64,000 bases of DNA from Synchiropus splendidus (Eukaryota > Chordata > Actinopteri > Syngnathiformes > Callionymidae). Below are positions 1 through 13,500 of the stretch, in pieces. Below the pieces are notes generated by a model, which did not search any database, was not told where the DNA came from, and worked only from the letters and a program-made list of their open reading frames with translations. Location: contig NC_071343.1 of the NCBI RefSeq assembly GCF_027744825.2, positions 11,119,366 through 11,183,365 on the forward strand. The letters run 5' to 3'. Each line of letters begins with the position of its first letter. Within the stretch, counting starts at the first letter, position 1. The position numbers were made by a program, and so were the translations under genes.

Positions 1-3000
1 AGCGCCAATTAATGTAAGAGGTGTTGAGTGGATCTTACAGATGGTCGGTGCATTCTTTTGTTTCCTTACATCCAAATTACATTAAAAAAGAGCTATAAAA
101 GATATGGGGTGTGATGGCAAAATAATTGATCATTACAGGGCTTGCTTTTTAACTATTTCACTTCAGTTCTTAAACCGAGTTCCCCGTTCATCTAGGACTA
201 ATCGATAAACTTTATTACCCGAACCCAAGCTGAGACATTACATCCATATATACACCGTAGAGTAAGAGCTGAACCGTCATCTAGCAATCATAGTGTGAGG
301 TTATTGATGAAAGCACGAGTGTTGGCCCAGCAAAAATAGAGAAAAAATACTTGACGGCATATGATCTCATGCCATGAATTTCCATCCAACAAAACCTGCT
401 TCAAACAAGTCCAGGTGATGCTTGCTTCCTGAAGATAACAGTTATGCACTTCTGGCTGCCTAGAAAAAAGGAGGTTGCACTAAAACTGGACGTCCTGAAG
501 CATTAAAATTACAAAAGTGCTGACAAATCATGAATTTAGGAAGAGTGCCAATCGGAGCAGCTGACCGCTCATGGCCACTCCGCTATCACAAAAACAGGAA
601 GCTTTGTTATCGGAAAATACCATTGTCGTGGTAAAAGTCCATTGGTGCTCCCTGATTTCTTCTTATGTTGGGAGAATGTAGCACATTTTCGGTCAGTTCC
701 ACCCAAAATGTCTAGATAGAGAAAATCCCAGTAGACATATTTATGCTTTGTGAGTATGATGATTATGTAAGAGAGCAGAGAGAAGCAGAGGTGGTGGTCT
801 TGTGCGTACTTCCCGCTTCTCTGGATAGTTCCAACATCACAGCTCAAGTGTGGGTGTGTAAGTGGTTGCGGGATGTCTTGTTTAAGGAGATGCAGCTGCT
901 CTAAACACAAACACAAATATCATAAGTGTAAGTGCACACATGCAACACAAACTCTCATACACGAGTGGACTTCAATGAGCAAACAATGCTCAACACTAAA
1001 TTATACACGTACACACACACCAAAACACACTATTTGGACCTACATATATACACATAACTGGCTGCACAATGTGTGCTCTCTCAGCTACCACAGCTACTTG
1101 AGGTGAGATGCACCCTGGTCAGAACATATAGTATAATGACAGACACATACACACACCTACTGACAATCTAGAGATGTCATATTTGCCGACCCACGGAGCA
1201 GTGCTCAAAGGATGCCCAAGTCAGCAACCAAAACACGCAAGTGAAACAAGATAAATATGGAAATATATGAATTATTTTAGATGAAAATAATGTGTGTGAG
1301 AGCGCCAAACTTCCTCCGTGGAACAAGGCGCGAGGCCATTGCTGTTCATGCTAAGTAACTACTCCTCTGACACCCTCCACCCAGTCATTTAGAAATTCCA
1401 CCAACACTGACAGGACATTTTTTTTACCCTTTAACAACCATCCATGCAGATTTGCGGCTCAAATACGCAAACACACACCACAAAAGTTGTGACATTTCAC
1501 CTTGAGAGCAGCAATTATCGACCAGCTTCAAACAGCGACAGGCCTTTGAGCAATCATCAGCTGCCTCATAAAAGTCCAGACAGGCAGATGAAGACGGTCA
1601 GAGTGATGAAAAGCTGAGCGGCAGCTACGTAACCCTGACGCTATCTCTCATCACTTGGTGAAAGAAAACAACCTCAGAGCTGTGTGTGAGCGGTAACGCA
1701 AACTGTTTTTGATTCACATTTGGATTCACACACTCCATCTATTGCAGTCAATTCCAGTTCATGTATCAGAGCTGATAAGGTTGGACAAGACTGAATGGTG
1801 GGCGAGTGGGCGAGTGTCCACCTCCACCGATGAGTGCACTGCCTGTTGTAAAACACTCATCAGTGTGAAAGTTACAGCGTCCTGCGCTGCCATAAAGCAA
1901 TTAACCATCCGGACTTGTCCAGAAGGGACATTCAGAGGACAAAAAGAAGAGACGGACGGCAGATGCCTTAGGTCACAGAGGGACAATCGATGAGGGACGA
2001 AGTCGCTTCGTAGCTTTAAGTGGCAGTTTATCCTCTCAGATTGTTATGAGAGACACTATAAAGAGAATTAAACATCAGCTAATATTACTCAAATTGAAAA
2101 TCCAACCTAAAACATAGAAAAAATATACTAACTGCTCACCCTACTGTACAGACTCATATAAATCTGGCTTCTATTACGACACTGAGAGTCTCAACTGTTA
2201 GTCACAGACAACCACATAAATGCAGAAAATGCTATCAAGGCTCTCAATCTTGACAACCTTTGTGGAAGCAGTTAGGATGAACCGAATCAAGATCGACTCA
2301 GATGTGTTGACACTGTTGACCACTTGAGACCTTCATGGTACGGAGACTGGTTCACCAACAATCCAGCACCAAATGAATCTCACCAAGACTTGAGCCTGTG
2401 AGTGTTCATTCTCTTGGGTCAGTCGTCATGGATGGTTTCTCATGCGTGGACTCCACAGACCCATCGAGAAGCAAAACAGTCACTGTTACTGTCCAGGTTT
2501 AACTAATCCAACCATGAGGCCCAATGCAGTGTTGAAGGTCTGTATGAACTATTATAAATATTGTGAAAAACAATGATACATGTGAACCAATTCAGTAACA
2601 CCTATATCATTAGATTTGAAGATTTGAAAAAACACAAATTAAAGCTTTGATAGACATTTTCAATCTCCAACTAACAGTCAAAAGTATCATGTTATTGAGG
2701 GGCGAGACATGTACACAGATGACACCCAAATTTCCCTCCCTAAGTTTAAAACACAGTAACCATCTTACTATTTTTTGCACTGAAATTATCTGAGAACATT
2801 GAGTGAAAATATCAAATCAGAAAATATCAAAAGCAGACTCAAAGCAAAGGCTTCAGGCAGTTTAGAAACAGACTGGCTCGGTAGTACAGTGTGGGATCCT
2901 TATACAATAAAATAAAAAAAAAAAAAATAAAAACTGATGAATATTTGAACAAAATATTAACAATCATTTGGAAATACTGTATATACCTTTACTGGTCTCT

Positions 3001-4289
3001 AGTCATGTGACCTATCCGTATACAATGTGGAATCCAGTCAATCTACAATAAGGCTTACTTTGATCTGAAAATGTCTATATAATTATGTCAAAGCTAAATC
3101 AAAAACATACCTCATAAGTAGTACCAGGAAACAACACATTAAATAAAACAAATCTGATTGAAAGTGAAGTTTAATTCACCTTCACACCTCTCGCCTGGCA
3201 GCACAGTTGTATCAGTGTGAAGGAAAAACTCCTGGTAAACACTCAGCTCTCAGTCGACCACCAACCACTGGAAGGTCACAACACCACTCACCCTCAACAC
3301 CGACATCGCCGAGCCGTCTCTGAGCGCACCTGGGGCGGTAATTCCCTTTCCACTGATCCAGGGATTTGGACAACACTGAGCCAGATATGAGGGATTAACA
3401 GGACCGAGTTATTGTCCCTCAAAGTTGGATGACCATAGAGAGCCTGGGAGTCTGGCCTTTATCCTGACACACTTCCTGAGAAGCATTGTTAGCAGGAGCA
3501 GAGGAAACACGCACACACTCTGTGGAAAGTTTCATGACAGCATTAAAAGTGAGACCACCACAAGTTGTTTTTCAATTTTTGTCAAACAGAAGCCATTAGT
3601 TGACTGAGATGACTACAGGGTTGCAGAGTACGTGTGGTATAGAAAGTTTAATCCCTCTTTCGTTGTGTGAGTTGGAACCCAAAATACATGTAAATGTCAT
3701 GCGGTGACGTCACATGCAGAAGAGAGAAATCACAACAAACGTTATTGTTACTCAAAGCGGTGTCCTTGAATTGGTTGAAAACATGCTGTAGAAATAAAAT
3801 AAACTGAGCGCACAAACATTTGAACAACAGCATCCTGACATGTTTATGTCTATATTTTCAAACGGATTCATGGCAGTGGGCAGTGACGCCAAAACAATGA
3901 GCATCAATGAATAGTAATCCATCACCATAGCACTTGTGCAAACACACTCGCATACCCAAAGCCAGCGGAGCAGATCACTTCTTAAAGAAACCATTCAACA
4001 GTCATGAAACTGTCATTTCACTGGACGGTCATTCACACAGTTCCATCGTTTTGGGATCAGCCTACCATGTGAGTTAGAGCACTGCATGAGAGCGGCAGCC
4101 AAGCAGTTTCTCAGTTCTCTTCTTAGCTGATAGCTCAAGTGTAAACACTCTTTTCATCAGCACAGCAGCAGTTAACGTCGACAAGTCATTGCAACTCTGT
4201 CTTCAACTTTGTCATGACTTTGGAAAAGAACCTCAACAAAGTCTGAGATGAGAATTTTGGGGCGAACATTTGAAAAATAATATTTTGTC

Positions 4290-4440
4290 TTTTGTCCAAA
4301 ATGACTTACGATGGATCAATATGTAGCACCAAGACCTGAGGGACCATGCTGCTTTTCCTGGCTCAGATTTGAACCAACAACGTCCTACTCCACAGTCATT
4401 GTAGCCACCTATTACTGAAAGCTGACGAGCCAATATTTAT
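4290..4440 (-). repeat. tRNA-derived SINE head (minus strand)
   Basis: Read on the minus strand, the sequence has the layout of a pol III internal promoter. An A-box-like GGTGGCTACAA (4399-4409) is followed about 30 bases later by a B-box-like GGTTCAAATCTG (4364-4375). This is the tRNA-related head of a SINE, not a functional tRNA: no cloverleaf acceptor pairing was found. The 3' limit is uncertain. Confidence 0.45.
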
Positions 4441-6461
4441 TAGTAGCAGTTGATATGGTTTTCCATAGCAGACGTTTGAAGGAAAGGTGCCTTAAAAGGT
4501 TAAATAGATGTGCATGACCACATGGGGGCAGCATGAACCCAAACATAATACCTCTGTCATTGTTCTATTAATGGGCTTAATGAACTTTCAAAGAAAAAAA
4601 TGCTATTTCGGTATATAGTCCCAATCAATGAGCAGCTCTCTGCCGACTATTTCGTGACTCATAAGTAGCAGAAAACTCGTTCGTCACCAGTAAACAGGAC
4701 GCATCGCCACAGATGATGAGGTGAGAGGCAGCTGAGAATGTGTCCGCATGTGTAGCAAGGCATCCTCACTGTGTGCCCAGTGTAAACATCGACAAGCCGC
4801 GAGCCAAAACCATATAGGCGTCATTCTTCCTAAAGCCCCACCAGGATCCCCCCGCCCGGCGGCCCGGATCAAAGTGAGAACTGTGTGCTTAGGTTTTAAC
4901 ATGAGGGGAAGGGAGGGGAGCGACTCTCTAGTCGATTGTTATCGCTCCTCAAAGTGCTAAGCCTCCAGAGAGGCCTCCGTGAACACCCATGCCAAGAGGA
5001 GTGAGTGAAATGCCGCGAGTGTTGTGCAAGTGACGCTCCCTTCAGTGTGGGCTGAGCAGTAGGAAGGGTGAAGGTGATATTGGACAATTCTGAATAGCGG
5101 GGTGGATTAGATGATGCATCTAAGTAAACGCCTTCATGCTGTGTTTTCCACATTTAAAGCAAGTTTCCATGGATTCTCTATGGATAGCAGAACTTTTTCG
5201 ATAACTCAAATACTGCATTTTAGGAATGTTGAGCAACACAACAACAGTGTCAGTATATTCCCACTTATATTATTGCTGATAAAATCCATCCCATCAGAGT
5301 CAGGTATCTCTTGCTGCTAAGCCGTTCTTCCTCCCTCAGAAAGTAAAGAGAACACGTGTTAACTCTGACGGCTGCTTAACAGATTACAGTGTGGATGGTT
5401 TGTACAACATTGGTAAACCACATGCTTCTCAACTGAACGGCACAGATATAGAGAAGTGAGCTCCAATTTCATTCATGAGATCAAACATGGATTCAGAATT
5501 TGGTGACAACATTTGACAGGTGGTTTAGTCGGGGCTCCACTCTTTGTCCCTGGAGCACAAGTGAGCTCACTACAAAGCAATGCTGCAGCTTTGCTCATGA
5601 GTTCATGGATTAAGGGAAAGAGTGAATGTCAGAATTCTCCCAGCTCTACTGCAAAATTATATTATTGATCCTTCCTCATATATAGCACAGAATAGGACTG
5701 TGTTTTGGTTGTCGTGTCTATTGATACTATGTAGAAGTGTACAAGTTTAGTTAAGGTTTATATTTACTGATATGGGCTTAAGATCTTGGTGAGAGGGAGG
5801 ATATGCTTTCATAAATCATCTTTCCAAGTTTATCAAAAGTGTGTTTGTGTGTGTTGCATTTTTCACCAACTTGAGCCACTGCCCGTAGCAACAGCGGCCC
5901 TTCAAAGAGTATTATGCAAATGTAAATCACGCCTGAGCGGTCAGCAGTCTGACTGTGTGTGTTCGCCCTATGGATCTGCTGTCGCCCCAAAAATGTATCA
6001 CTTGCACTTTTGTCTAGGTTAATGGAATTAACCATCTGCTGCCAGAGCAGCTATGAACTACATCTGGCAAGTCTGATCATATATACACACCAAAAGAAAA
6101 TCAAGGTTGTGAAGTACATACTAACAATTCAAGCGATTCTCATATGTTTACAACAGTTTGAAGCTCAACTCCTCCTGTTGCAACAACAAACATTTTCATG
6201 GAGCTATATTTTTGGACGGACAAGTGATTATGTCTCCATCTGGTGGAGGACTCATACAACATCATAATAAAGCTCATGTAAAAAACTAAATCACACCAAG
6301 GGCCAAAATCTTCAATGCAGTGTTTGTCACAGACCAAACAAAAGTTATGTTTAGAGAACACTGGCACTCCTTTAACCCAATAAAGTACTATGACAGTGAA
6401 GTCTGTCTTTAATTCCGAGAGACTAGCTTCAGCAGAATCAATGTCTTTCTTCACCAACCCC

Positions 6462-6618
6462 AAACTGGGACCCAAATGGGCTCGCCCAGTTCCAGTCCAC
6501 CGACGCCAACTGGGGCTCAAGTGGAGTCAAAGTGGATCCCAAATGGGCACCCACAGCTCCAGACCACTGAGTCCAACTGTGGCCCAAATGTGGCCCAGGC
6601 TCTCCCAGATCCTGTCTG
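6462..6618. repeat. Degenerate short tandem repeat, about three units
   Basis: Three diverged copies of a GC-rich unit begin near 6462, 6508 and 6575. Each starts with AACTGGGRCCCAAATGGGC or a variant, followed by a CCCA-GCTCCAG-CCAC-GAGTCC-like stretch. Unit lengths differ (46 and 67 bases), so it is an old array or part of a larger dispersed repeat. No coding signal was seen. Confidence 0.45.
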
Positions 6619-8039
6619 TTTATATTTCCACATGGATATAGTGTATTCCCAGTTAGTTTCCCTAAAATCCCATGAATATTTTCCAACGTGGAATATTTAC
6701 AAAATTCCCAAGCTTTACCTGAAACTTCCGGAAAATGTTCCCTCCCTTTGCAACCTTACTTATAACACTATTGAAGGTCGAAGATCCACCCGCTTCCCAT
6801 AAAATCCCCTTATGTCCATGTTGACCTGCAATGACTTCAATTTTGAGCTAACCTTCCCAAGGGTCACATAAAATGACCATTTAACCCAGAGCCGTGAAGT
6901 TTGTCCAGCATATACTGACGAAACAAAAAATGCAACTTCATTTCTTTAAGGCAAAAGTAGCGTTGATGCGCATACTGTCCTTTTAGCTTTCCGCTATGAA
7001 TAACACAAACTACCATAGTCATTTTTTGTCTACGTATGGCAGATATTCCGGGTTGTACATCACTTAAACCATATAATTTGCTTCTAGCCTTCCAAAATAA
7101 ACAAATAAACATGCGGTCACAGGATTTGAAATTGAGCCTGGTGAGTTAAAAAAATATGGAACCCTCACCTCTCTGAGGGCCAATAAGCAGTAATAAGAGT
7201 TTGATGACACCATGCATTCACAGTGCCAAGTCTCGCCGAGTCAGACAGACACGCGGAAGATGAAGAAGTGGCGTATTGTGTTCTGAGAACTGGCTACTGT
7301 AACGTGAAGAGAAATGGGATTAAATGGGAAAAACCCCTCAATTCAGGTAATCCAATCTGTTATTCTTGCACCATGGGAAAGTCCAAGTGAAGCGAGGGGA
7401 GGCACTAACAATAAAGCCTGTGATGTCTGACGCAAACTTGTCTTCGGTATTTAATCCACATTGCTGCTTATTTGTAATCATTCTTGAAAAGAGGAGCTTC
7501 ACATACTGTACATGTACCACAAGTCTTCCAATGTGATGATTGGAAAACAATGAGAGGGCAGTGGGGGGTTCGTCCATGAGACTTTAAGCAAGAGAAGTGA
7601 TGTGCCTGACAGTTAAATTCTTAATCTATAAACAGACCAGGATGTGTCCACAAGGTACCAAGGCTGGGTGATGTGCCCTATAAAACGTACTCAGTGTTTA
7701 GTCAGTGTTTATTCATTGACCAGAAACTGTTTCTAGTCAAGCTACATCAGGCTTCCTGTTCTCTCTGTTCTAGTTCTCTCGTTCTACATTTTTTCATCTC
7801 CTATTTTGAAAATAGTGGTCTTTCCCGGTGGGCACAAACAACACTGTTTCTCTTGAGCACGGAGTTGCCTTCCACCATAGATTAATAACAAACCTGTGAG
7901 TTCTGACAAGCACCAATCTGAAAGATCAATTCATTCTAAACTCTTATTTGGATTTCAATTTGCAAAAACAAGCCTAGAAAAATTAACTAATTGAAAGATA
8001 ATAGATTCAATATTATTATACATTATAACCTGAAAGGCA

Positions 8040-8170
8040 CTGGGACAGTGCGTACATCCGCCAAAGAGCAAATGTCACATCATTTTACAGCAGAGTTTCC
8101 AGAGCGGGAATCAAACTCAGACTACCTTGTGCAGTGTCATAACTATTAAGCCATCAGCCACTTTCACTCT
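8040..8170 (-). repeat. tRNA-derived SINE head (minus strand)
   Basis: The reverse complement shows an A-box-like TGATGGCTTAATAG (around 8144-8157), then a B-box-like GAGTTTGATTCCCG (8105-8118), the spacing of a tRNA-derived SINE promoter. The order and polarity match the element at 4290-4440, but the sequence differs enough that the family is unclear. The outer limit at 8040 is a guess. Confidence 0.5.
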
Positions 8171-10121
8171 GCTGCATCGAGCGCTGCCCAACCTTAGAAT
8201 GTTGACAAACAATTGCAACACAGTCACATGAAAAATAATTTATTTAATTGAATCGATTGCATGTTGCCTTTAATTAAGTCTAGTTTTCCGTTTGTTAGCG
8301 AGTTCTGAATTGAGCTGTGCATGTGAGCAAGTGAATAACTTCCAAATCCTTCCTGAATCCAGGCGCAACTAAGGTTCCATAAACCCTGAAAATTTACAAA
8401 ACAAACCCATGTTGGGGAAAACAAGACCTCTGCAACAAAATTCAAACAAAATTCCTGTCACTGTCAAACCTCTTCTAGCCACTGGATGACTCAACAAACC
8501 GAAGACTTCCTTCTCAACTGTGCTGCAGAAAACAGTATACAGTCAGTATAACAATGTAACAGCAGGGGTGTCCACTTTGAAACAACCACACTGCACACTG
8601 AGGTCATGTAGCTTCTGGATGCTGCTTGGGTTCGGAAGAGAGTGACTTTCTTACAATGGTAACATTAAAAACACCACATACATCACATACACCATTTATG
8701 ATCTGTTAAAAATACATTCTAGTAGCCTACAGGATAATTTTCCAATAATAACAAACCCAAACTGGACTTGCCCCTGTGAGGTATTAATATGTCAAATCAC
8801 ATACAGGGAGTAAATTCCAATCATCTCACATTTAGATACGTCCATATGTCGCCCTTCCCCAAATTATATTAATAAATACAACAGCTATATGGCCATCTTT
8901 GGTAGTTACACTGAATAGCATTCCAGCCTGAGAAAGAGATAAAAATGTGCGGCACGCCGGGGATGCTTGTGTCGGATTTCGGGCGCGTGCAGCACTTGTG
9001 CAGGTTTGGGGCCAAGAGTGTGATTTAATTAAACATTCCTAAGCACCCGACACACCCGCTCTCATTAACAGGGATCAGGATGGGAACGTGGAACATGTGG
9101 CCTTTATTTTCTCCCTTGACAGACGGCTATGAAGTTACAGCTTCTGTTCCACAGAGAACAGCACCAGAGAGAATAATCAACTGTTGTTCCCACATTCTGT
9201 CCCCTGACAAAGATGCAACAGTTTAGAAATACTATTGATACTGAGAGACGGAACGCGGGACAAGAGCCAGTGGTAGTCTACATTTAGATGGATACAGCTA
9301 ACACCATGATGAGCCAGCTGGATGACTATTTTGAAAGCAGTATCGATGATCAGCCTTAAATTTAGGACCACCTTAAATGATGACTCAAATGGTTCCTGCT
9401 GATCCAGAAAGAAAGGTGTCAATGCTTCAGATGCTTAAGATATGTTGTATTTAGAAACAGATATCGGGAAGGGCAATAAATGTATATGTCAGGTGATTTG
9501 TACACCATATGAGAGTCTCTGGCTCTAAATACAGAAAAAGAATCCTGAAACAAAGCCAGTAGAATCTTATTTTACTGACAATAACTGAATGTTACCCATG
9601 TTGAGTCGTGCTCCTTTGTCTTTGTGGGATTTGCTCATTGGACAGTGCATTACGGATTATGTTCAAAGGGAGAGTGTGCAATGTGTTCTAAGGTTGTCAA
9701 AAATACAGATACTACAAAGCTTTGCTCCTCAATGAATGTTGGTTATGATGTTTGTCTATTTGTCTTGAGCCATAGACTGAAGCGGAGAGAAGTTGTGCGG
9801 CAACTATACTTAAAAAAAAAATACATTCAACTCTACAACTACAGCTTGAAAAATATATGATAATATGATATGATACTTGAAGCTTTAAGAATTTGATAAG
9901 ATGGCCTTTATTAATAAGCAGATATTTGGGTTGTTTATTTTGCTTTGATTCAATGTGATTAGATCGACTTGTTTTGATGTATTTTTTTTTCATCTTCTGA
10001 TGATTTAAAGAATTTATTTAACAAGGTATTTCATGTTAACATATTTCATGGTTCATCTTTTTTGTATCAAATACCTTCCTGGGTGTAGATATCAAGTTTA
10101 ATATTTTGGTGTCATGACAAG

Positions 10122-10555
10122 TCGGCCTGCAACTGGCAATGGTCGACTAGTCATCGACTACCTTCACGATCAGTCAACTAGTCAGTGTACAACATACAAG
10201 GGGTTGACGAACACAGCAACATGTCTGAATGTACTGTTGTAAATGGAAAATAAATATATTGATTTTTTAAAGAATTATACCTGTTGCAAACACTGTTGTC
10301 TTGAAACTTTCTTAAAATTTGATTTCTTAAAATTAGAATTTTTATTGCCAAAATGTGGAGTGAAATGTTTGCGTCCTTTGATGTGTGCTATGTAAAATGG
10401 TCCCATCATGCTTTCGATGTTTTGGGTGCAGTGGTCACGTACCCTCTAACTGCGGATTGTGCCAAGAGAATAATGATGTCAAGGCCAGTCGACTAATGAA
10501 CTTTTTGGCAACTAATTTAATAGTCAATTTTAGCAAATTAGTTGTTGCAGCCCTA
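10122..10555. mobile_element. hAT-type non-autonomous transposon (MITE)
   Basis: The ends are imperfect inverted repeats: TCGGCCTGCAAC on the left and, read inward from the right, TAGGGCTGCAACAACTAA. The flanks carry a near-perfect 8-base target duplication, ATGACAAG at 10114-10121 and ATGAAAAG at 10556-10563. Eight-base duplications with TAGGG/CAGGG-like termini are diagnostic of the hAT superfamily. Subterminal GTCGACTAGT-type motifs are repeated in both halves. There is no transposase frame, so movement would need a transposase supplied elsewhere. Divergence between the termini suggests an old insertion. Confidence 0.75.
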
Positions 10556-13500
10556 ATGAAAAGTACACAAAAAAGGTCACATCCCTGCCTGAAAGTCAAA
10601 ACCGCCTTTTGCTTTTCCCTACTTTTTTGCCAGCAGTGGAGGCAGAAATGAGTAGGTGACAGCGGATTTTGCAAGAGATTTTTTTCTGAGTAACAGCTGA
10701 TCAACTTAATACCAAAATATTGGCCATAATTGAGGCCTCACAGTCCAATGACAAACTACATTCCACTGCAAGCACCTCTGAAATTCTTCCGCAGCGGAAT
10801 GTCAAAGTGAGCAGGCCCCCCCTTTAAAGACGCAGTCAGGGCGATCGTGCAACAATGATCTGCCTCAGCTTGTTACAAGCACCAGTGCAAAATACACAAA
10901 AAAGAAAAGAAAACGTGGGCCATTCTTCCTTCACATATTCAGAGTAAATGCAGCATGTCAGAGGGTGGGGGCTCATTACGTCCCCAAAGGAAAACAGTCT
11001 CCCGATGATGAAAACTTGATTGGTCGCCCTGGGTAGCCCAGTCTGACTTCTGCTGACTGTCACAGTAATTACCATTGGAGCCCCACTGCATCCGACTTTT
11101 GGGAAGGAAAAAAAAAGGGCTCCGGAAAAAGTCACAAATATCCACAAAAGGCATTTTTTGGAGTGAAAAGGATGCGAGCATGGGAGCTGAGCTCCCTGTC
11201 CGATCCCTGTCCATCACTTCATGGTCTTATGAATGGTATCGGAGGCCCCCACGTTGAGGCTGTGTGGGATTTCTACGTTGCCAAGAGGGAATGCCAGATC
11301 ATCTTGCCAGGCGTTGCAAAGAAAACCCCTCCACACCCCCCACACGTTGAGAAATATCAACAAAACTACAGCATAAAAGCCACATTCATGCCGCACAAAG
11401 CCTTGCTAGCTGGATGTTACAAGCACCGACTGAATGTATGTTGCCACAAGGTCTATCCCTGAATTCTCAGCTTTAACTTGCAAGAATAGGGGCACAGACC
11501 CGTGACTCTTCGGGGGGAGCAGGGGAGCAAATACAGTTGCCCCTGTGGCTTAATCTATCATTCTGGGTGTCACTTGATCTCTCAGCCATTGCCAAGTGAA
11601 TTCAAGGCACTTTGGGAAGCTCAATGAACACCTTTTATGTTCCATTATCTTCTTGTTCCAGTGGCTTTGTGGCCGACGTCGTGCCCCGCTCAATCAGCCA
11701 GGTCTTGAAAGACTGTTTGGAAAAAAATATCCGCTCAACAGATTTCCTCATCCTTTGACTACAAGGCACAAGGGATAAAGCTGAACATAACAAAGGATTA
11801 AAAAGTATTATTAGTAATGTGGTTGGGCACCAGCAACCAGCAGCACTGCAGCTATGTTCCACCGCAGTGGGTTCAACCAAGAGGACACCATCTCACCAAT
11901 CAGGTGTCTTAGGAGTCGTCAGTCTGGTGTTGCTTGTTTCAGTTGATAACTCATAGGTTACACTGTGTGTGCTTGACTGGTAGGAACAAGACCTGCACCA
12001 CCCCGACCCTTTAAGGAATGGATTGGAGAAAAGGAATTTATTAAGCAACATGCTGAAGTGCTAGCAAAAATGAAAGGAATATTCTAATGTTGGTAAACAG
12101 TACTGCTGTATCTTACTTAGACACCAGGGCAATTTAATTATAGTGAGGTAGTAGTGTAGCATGGGAGCTAATGCAGTTATCGGCACTGATTATTGTTTTG
12201 TCTTAGCAGACGTTTCTTGATATTGAAAGTCCATCTGAATTCACAGTTGTTTCACACCTCAAAAGGGGGAATAATGTAAGGCATTGTTACCATATGGAGG
12301 TTCAAAAGCCATTTCCTCCCCGTACTCTCAAATATCCAAATCCACCTCATGTGAGCTGGAAGACAAACAGCATCTAATGTATTCACTGCCGGTGTCCTGT
12401 GAACTACAGGTCGACTGCAAAAGGCCTCCTTGTCCGAAAAGTCCACGAGAGGTTAAATTCCAGTGTGCCTGTGCATTAAAAGCCAAAATGGTTAACTCTG
12501 CTGAGGCATCACAAGCTTCTGCCGGGTCAAACACACACCGGGCACCTTTCCACGCAAGAACACACAGAGAGGGTCTTGTTCAGGGGCCCATGTGCGGGTC
12601 AGTGCCAGCAGGTAGGAGTGAAATGATAGCCCCCCCACCCCCTGGAGATGTAGCACAGTGGACGCACTGTTTTCCACGCTGTTAAAACATCCGCTGGAAT
12701 GCAAAGTGAGAGGCAGGTAACTCTCAGTTCACGGCATACCTTTATCAAAAACTTTGAAGCCTCAAAAAGCCCCTTGCCTGACACATACAAAGAACGCACT
12801 TACCCTCACTGTTACAGTCAACCCACATAAGATATTAGGCTCCTGGCAGTCCCTCTGTTTCTTTTACTTCAAACTTTGTTTTACTCCACCGGCAGTGTTG
12901 AATTGTCTGACAAGGTCAGTGTGACCTCCAGGAACCTCTGACTTTGGATTGACGAGGTTGGCAACTACGGATCTCCTCATCTGAGCCTCTACCAGATGAC
13001 AGAGCTTTTCATGAGTCCCAGTTGTATTGACTTGCCTGCCTATTCGTGTTCAACCTAGAAAGGTTATGGGCGAATTTGAATGAAATTTTCAGTAAATAGC
13101 TGAAACAGCAAAAGCACATTTTGGGAGAGGTCAGATCAGGGTGTGGCTCCAGGAATTTTTATTTAAAAAAAAAACTCTTTAAGATTGGAAGGTCGTAGGA
13201 GGACTGCAGCTGCTTGGTGGAGGTTTGCGCTCTCTGAGTGCTTTTCTAGTTCAACAACGTAGCCATCCTTATACACAACTTGCATAAGACCTAAAAAAGT
13301 CCTCCTCAAATCATGAGACGGTGATAATGTATCATGGGTTTGTTGGTTTTGTTCATTCGTTGGAAAACCGAATAACTGCAGAGCATTATTTTAATAGTAT
13401 CATGCGAGTCTCAGCGCCTTTCTAGTTTGCAAATAAAACTAAATATGTGATACACAACCATCACCTGCGACTGCATGTGTAGAGGACCCCCATCAGGTTC

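Noticed and set aside
8101..8165. Functional tRNA gene
   Set aside because: A- and B-box-like words are present, but no acceptor stem or full cloverleaf. A SINE head is the better reading; the same applies at 4290-4440 and 33590-33720.
12284..12685. 133-codon plus-strand open frame in the left gene desert
   Set aside because: The longest frame there, but composition is random-like (many Cys, Pro, Ser), with no domain and no neighbouring exons.
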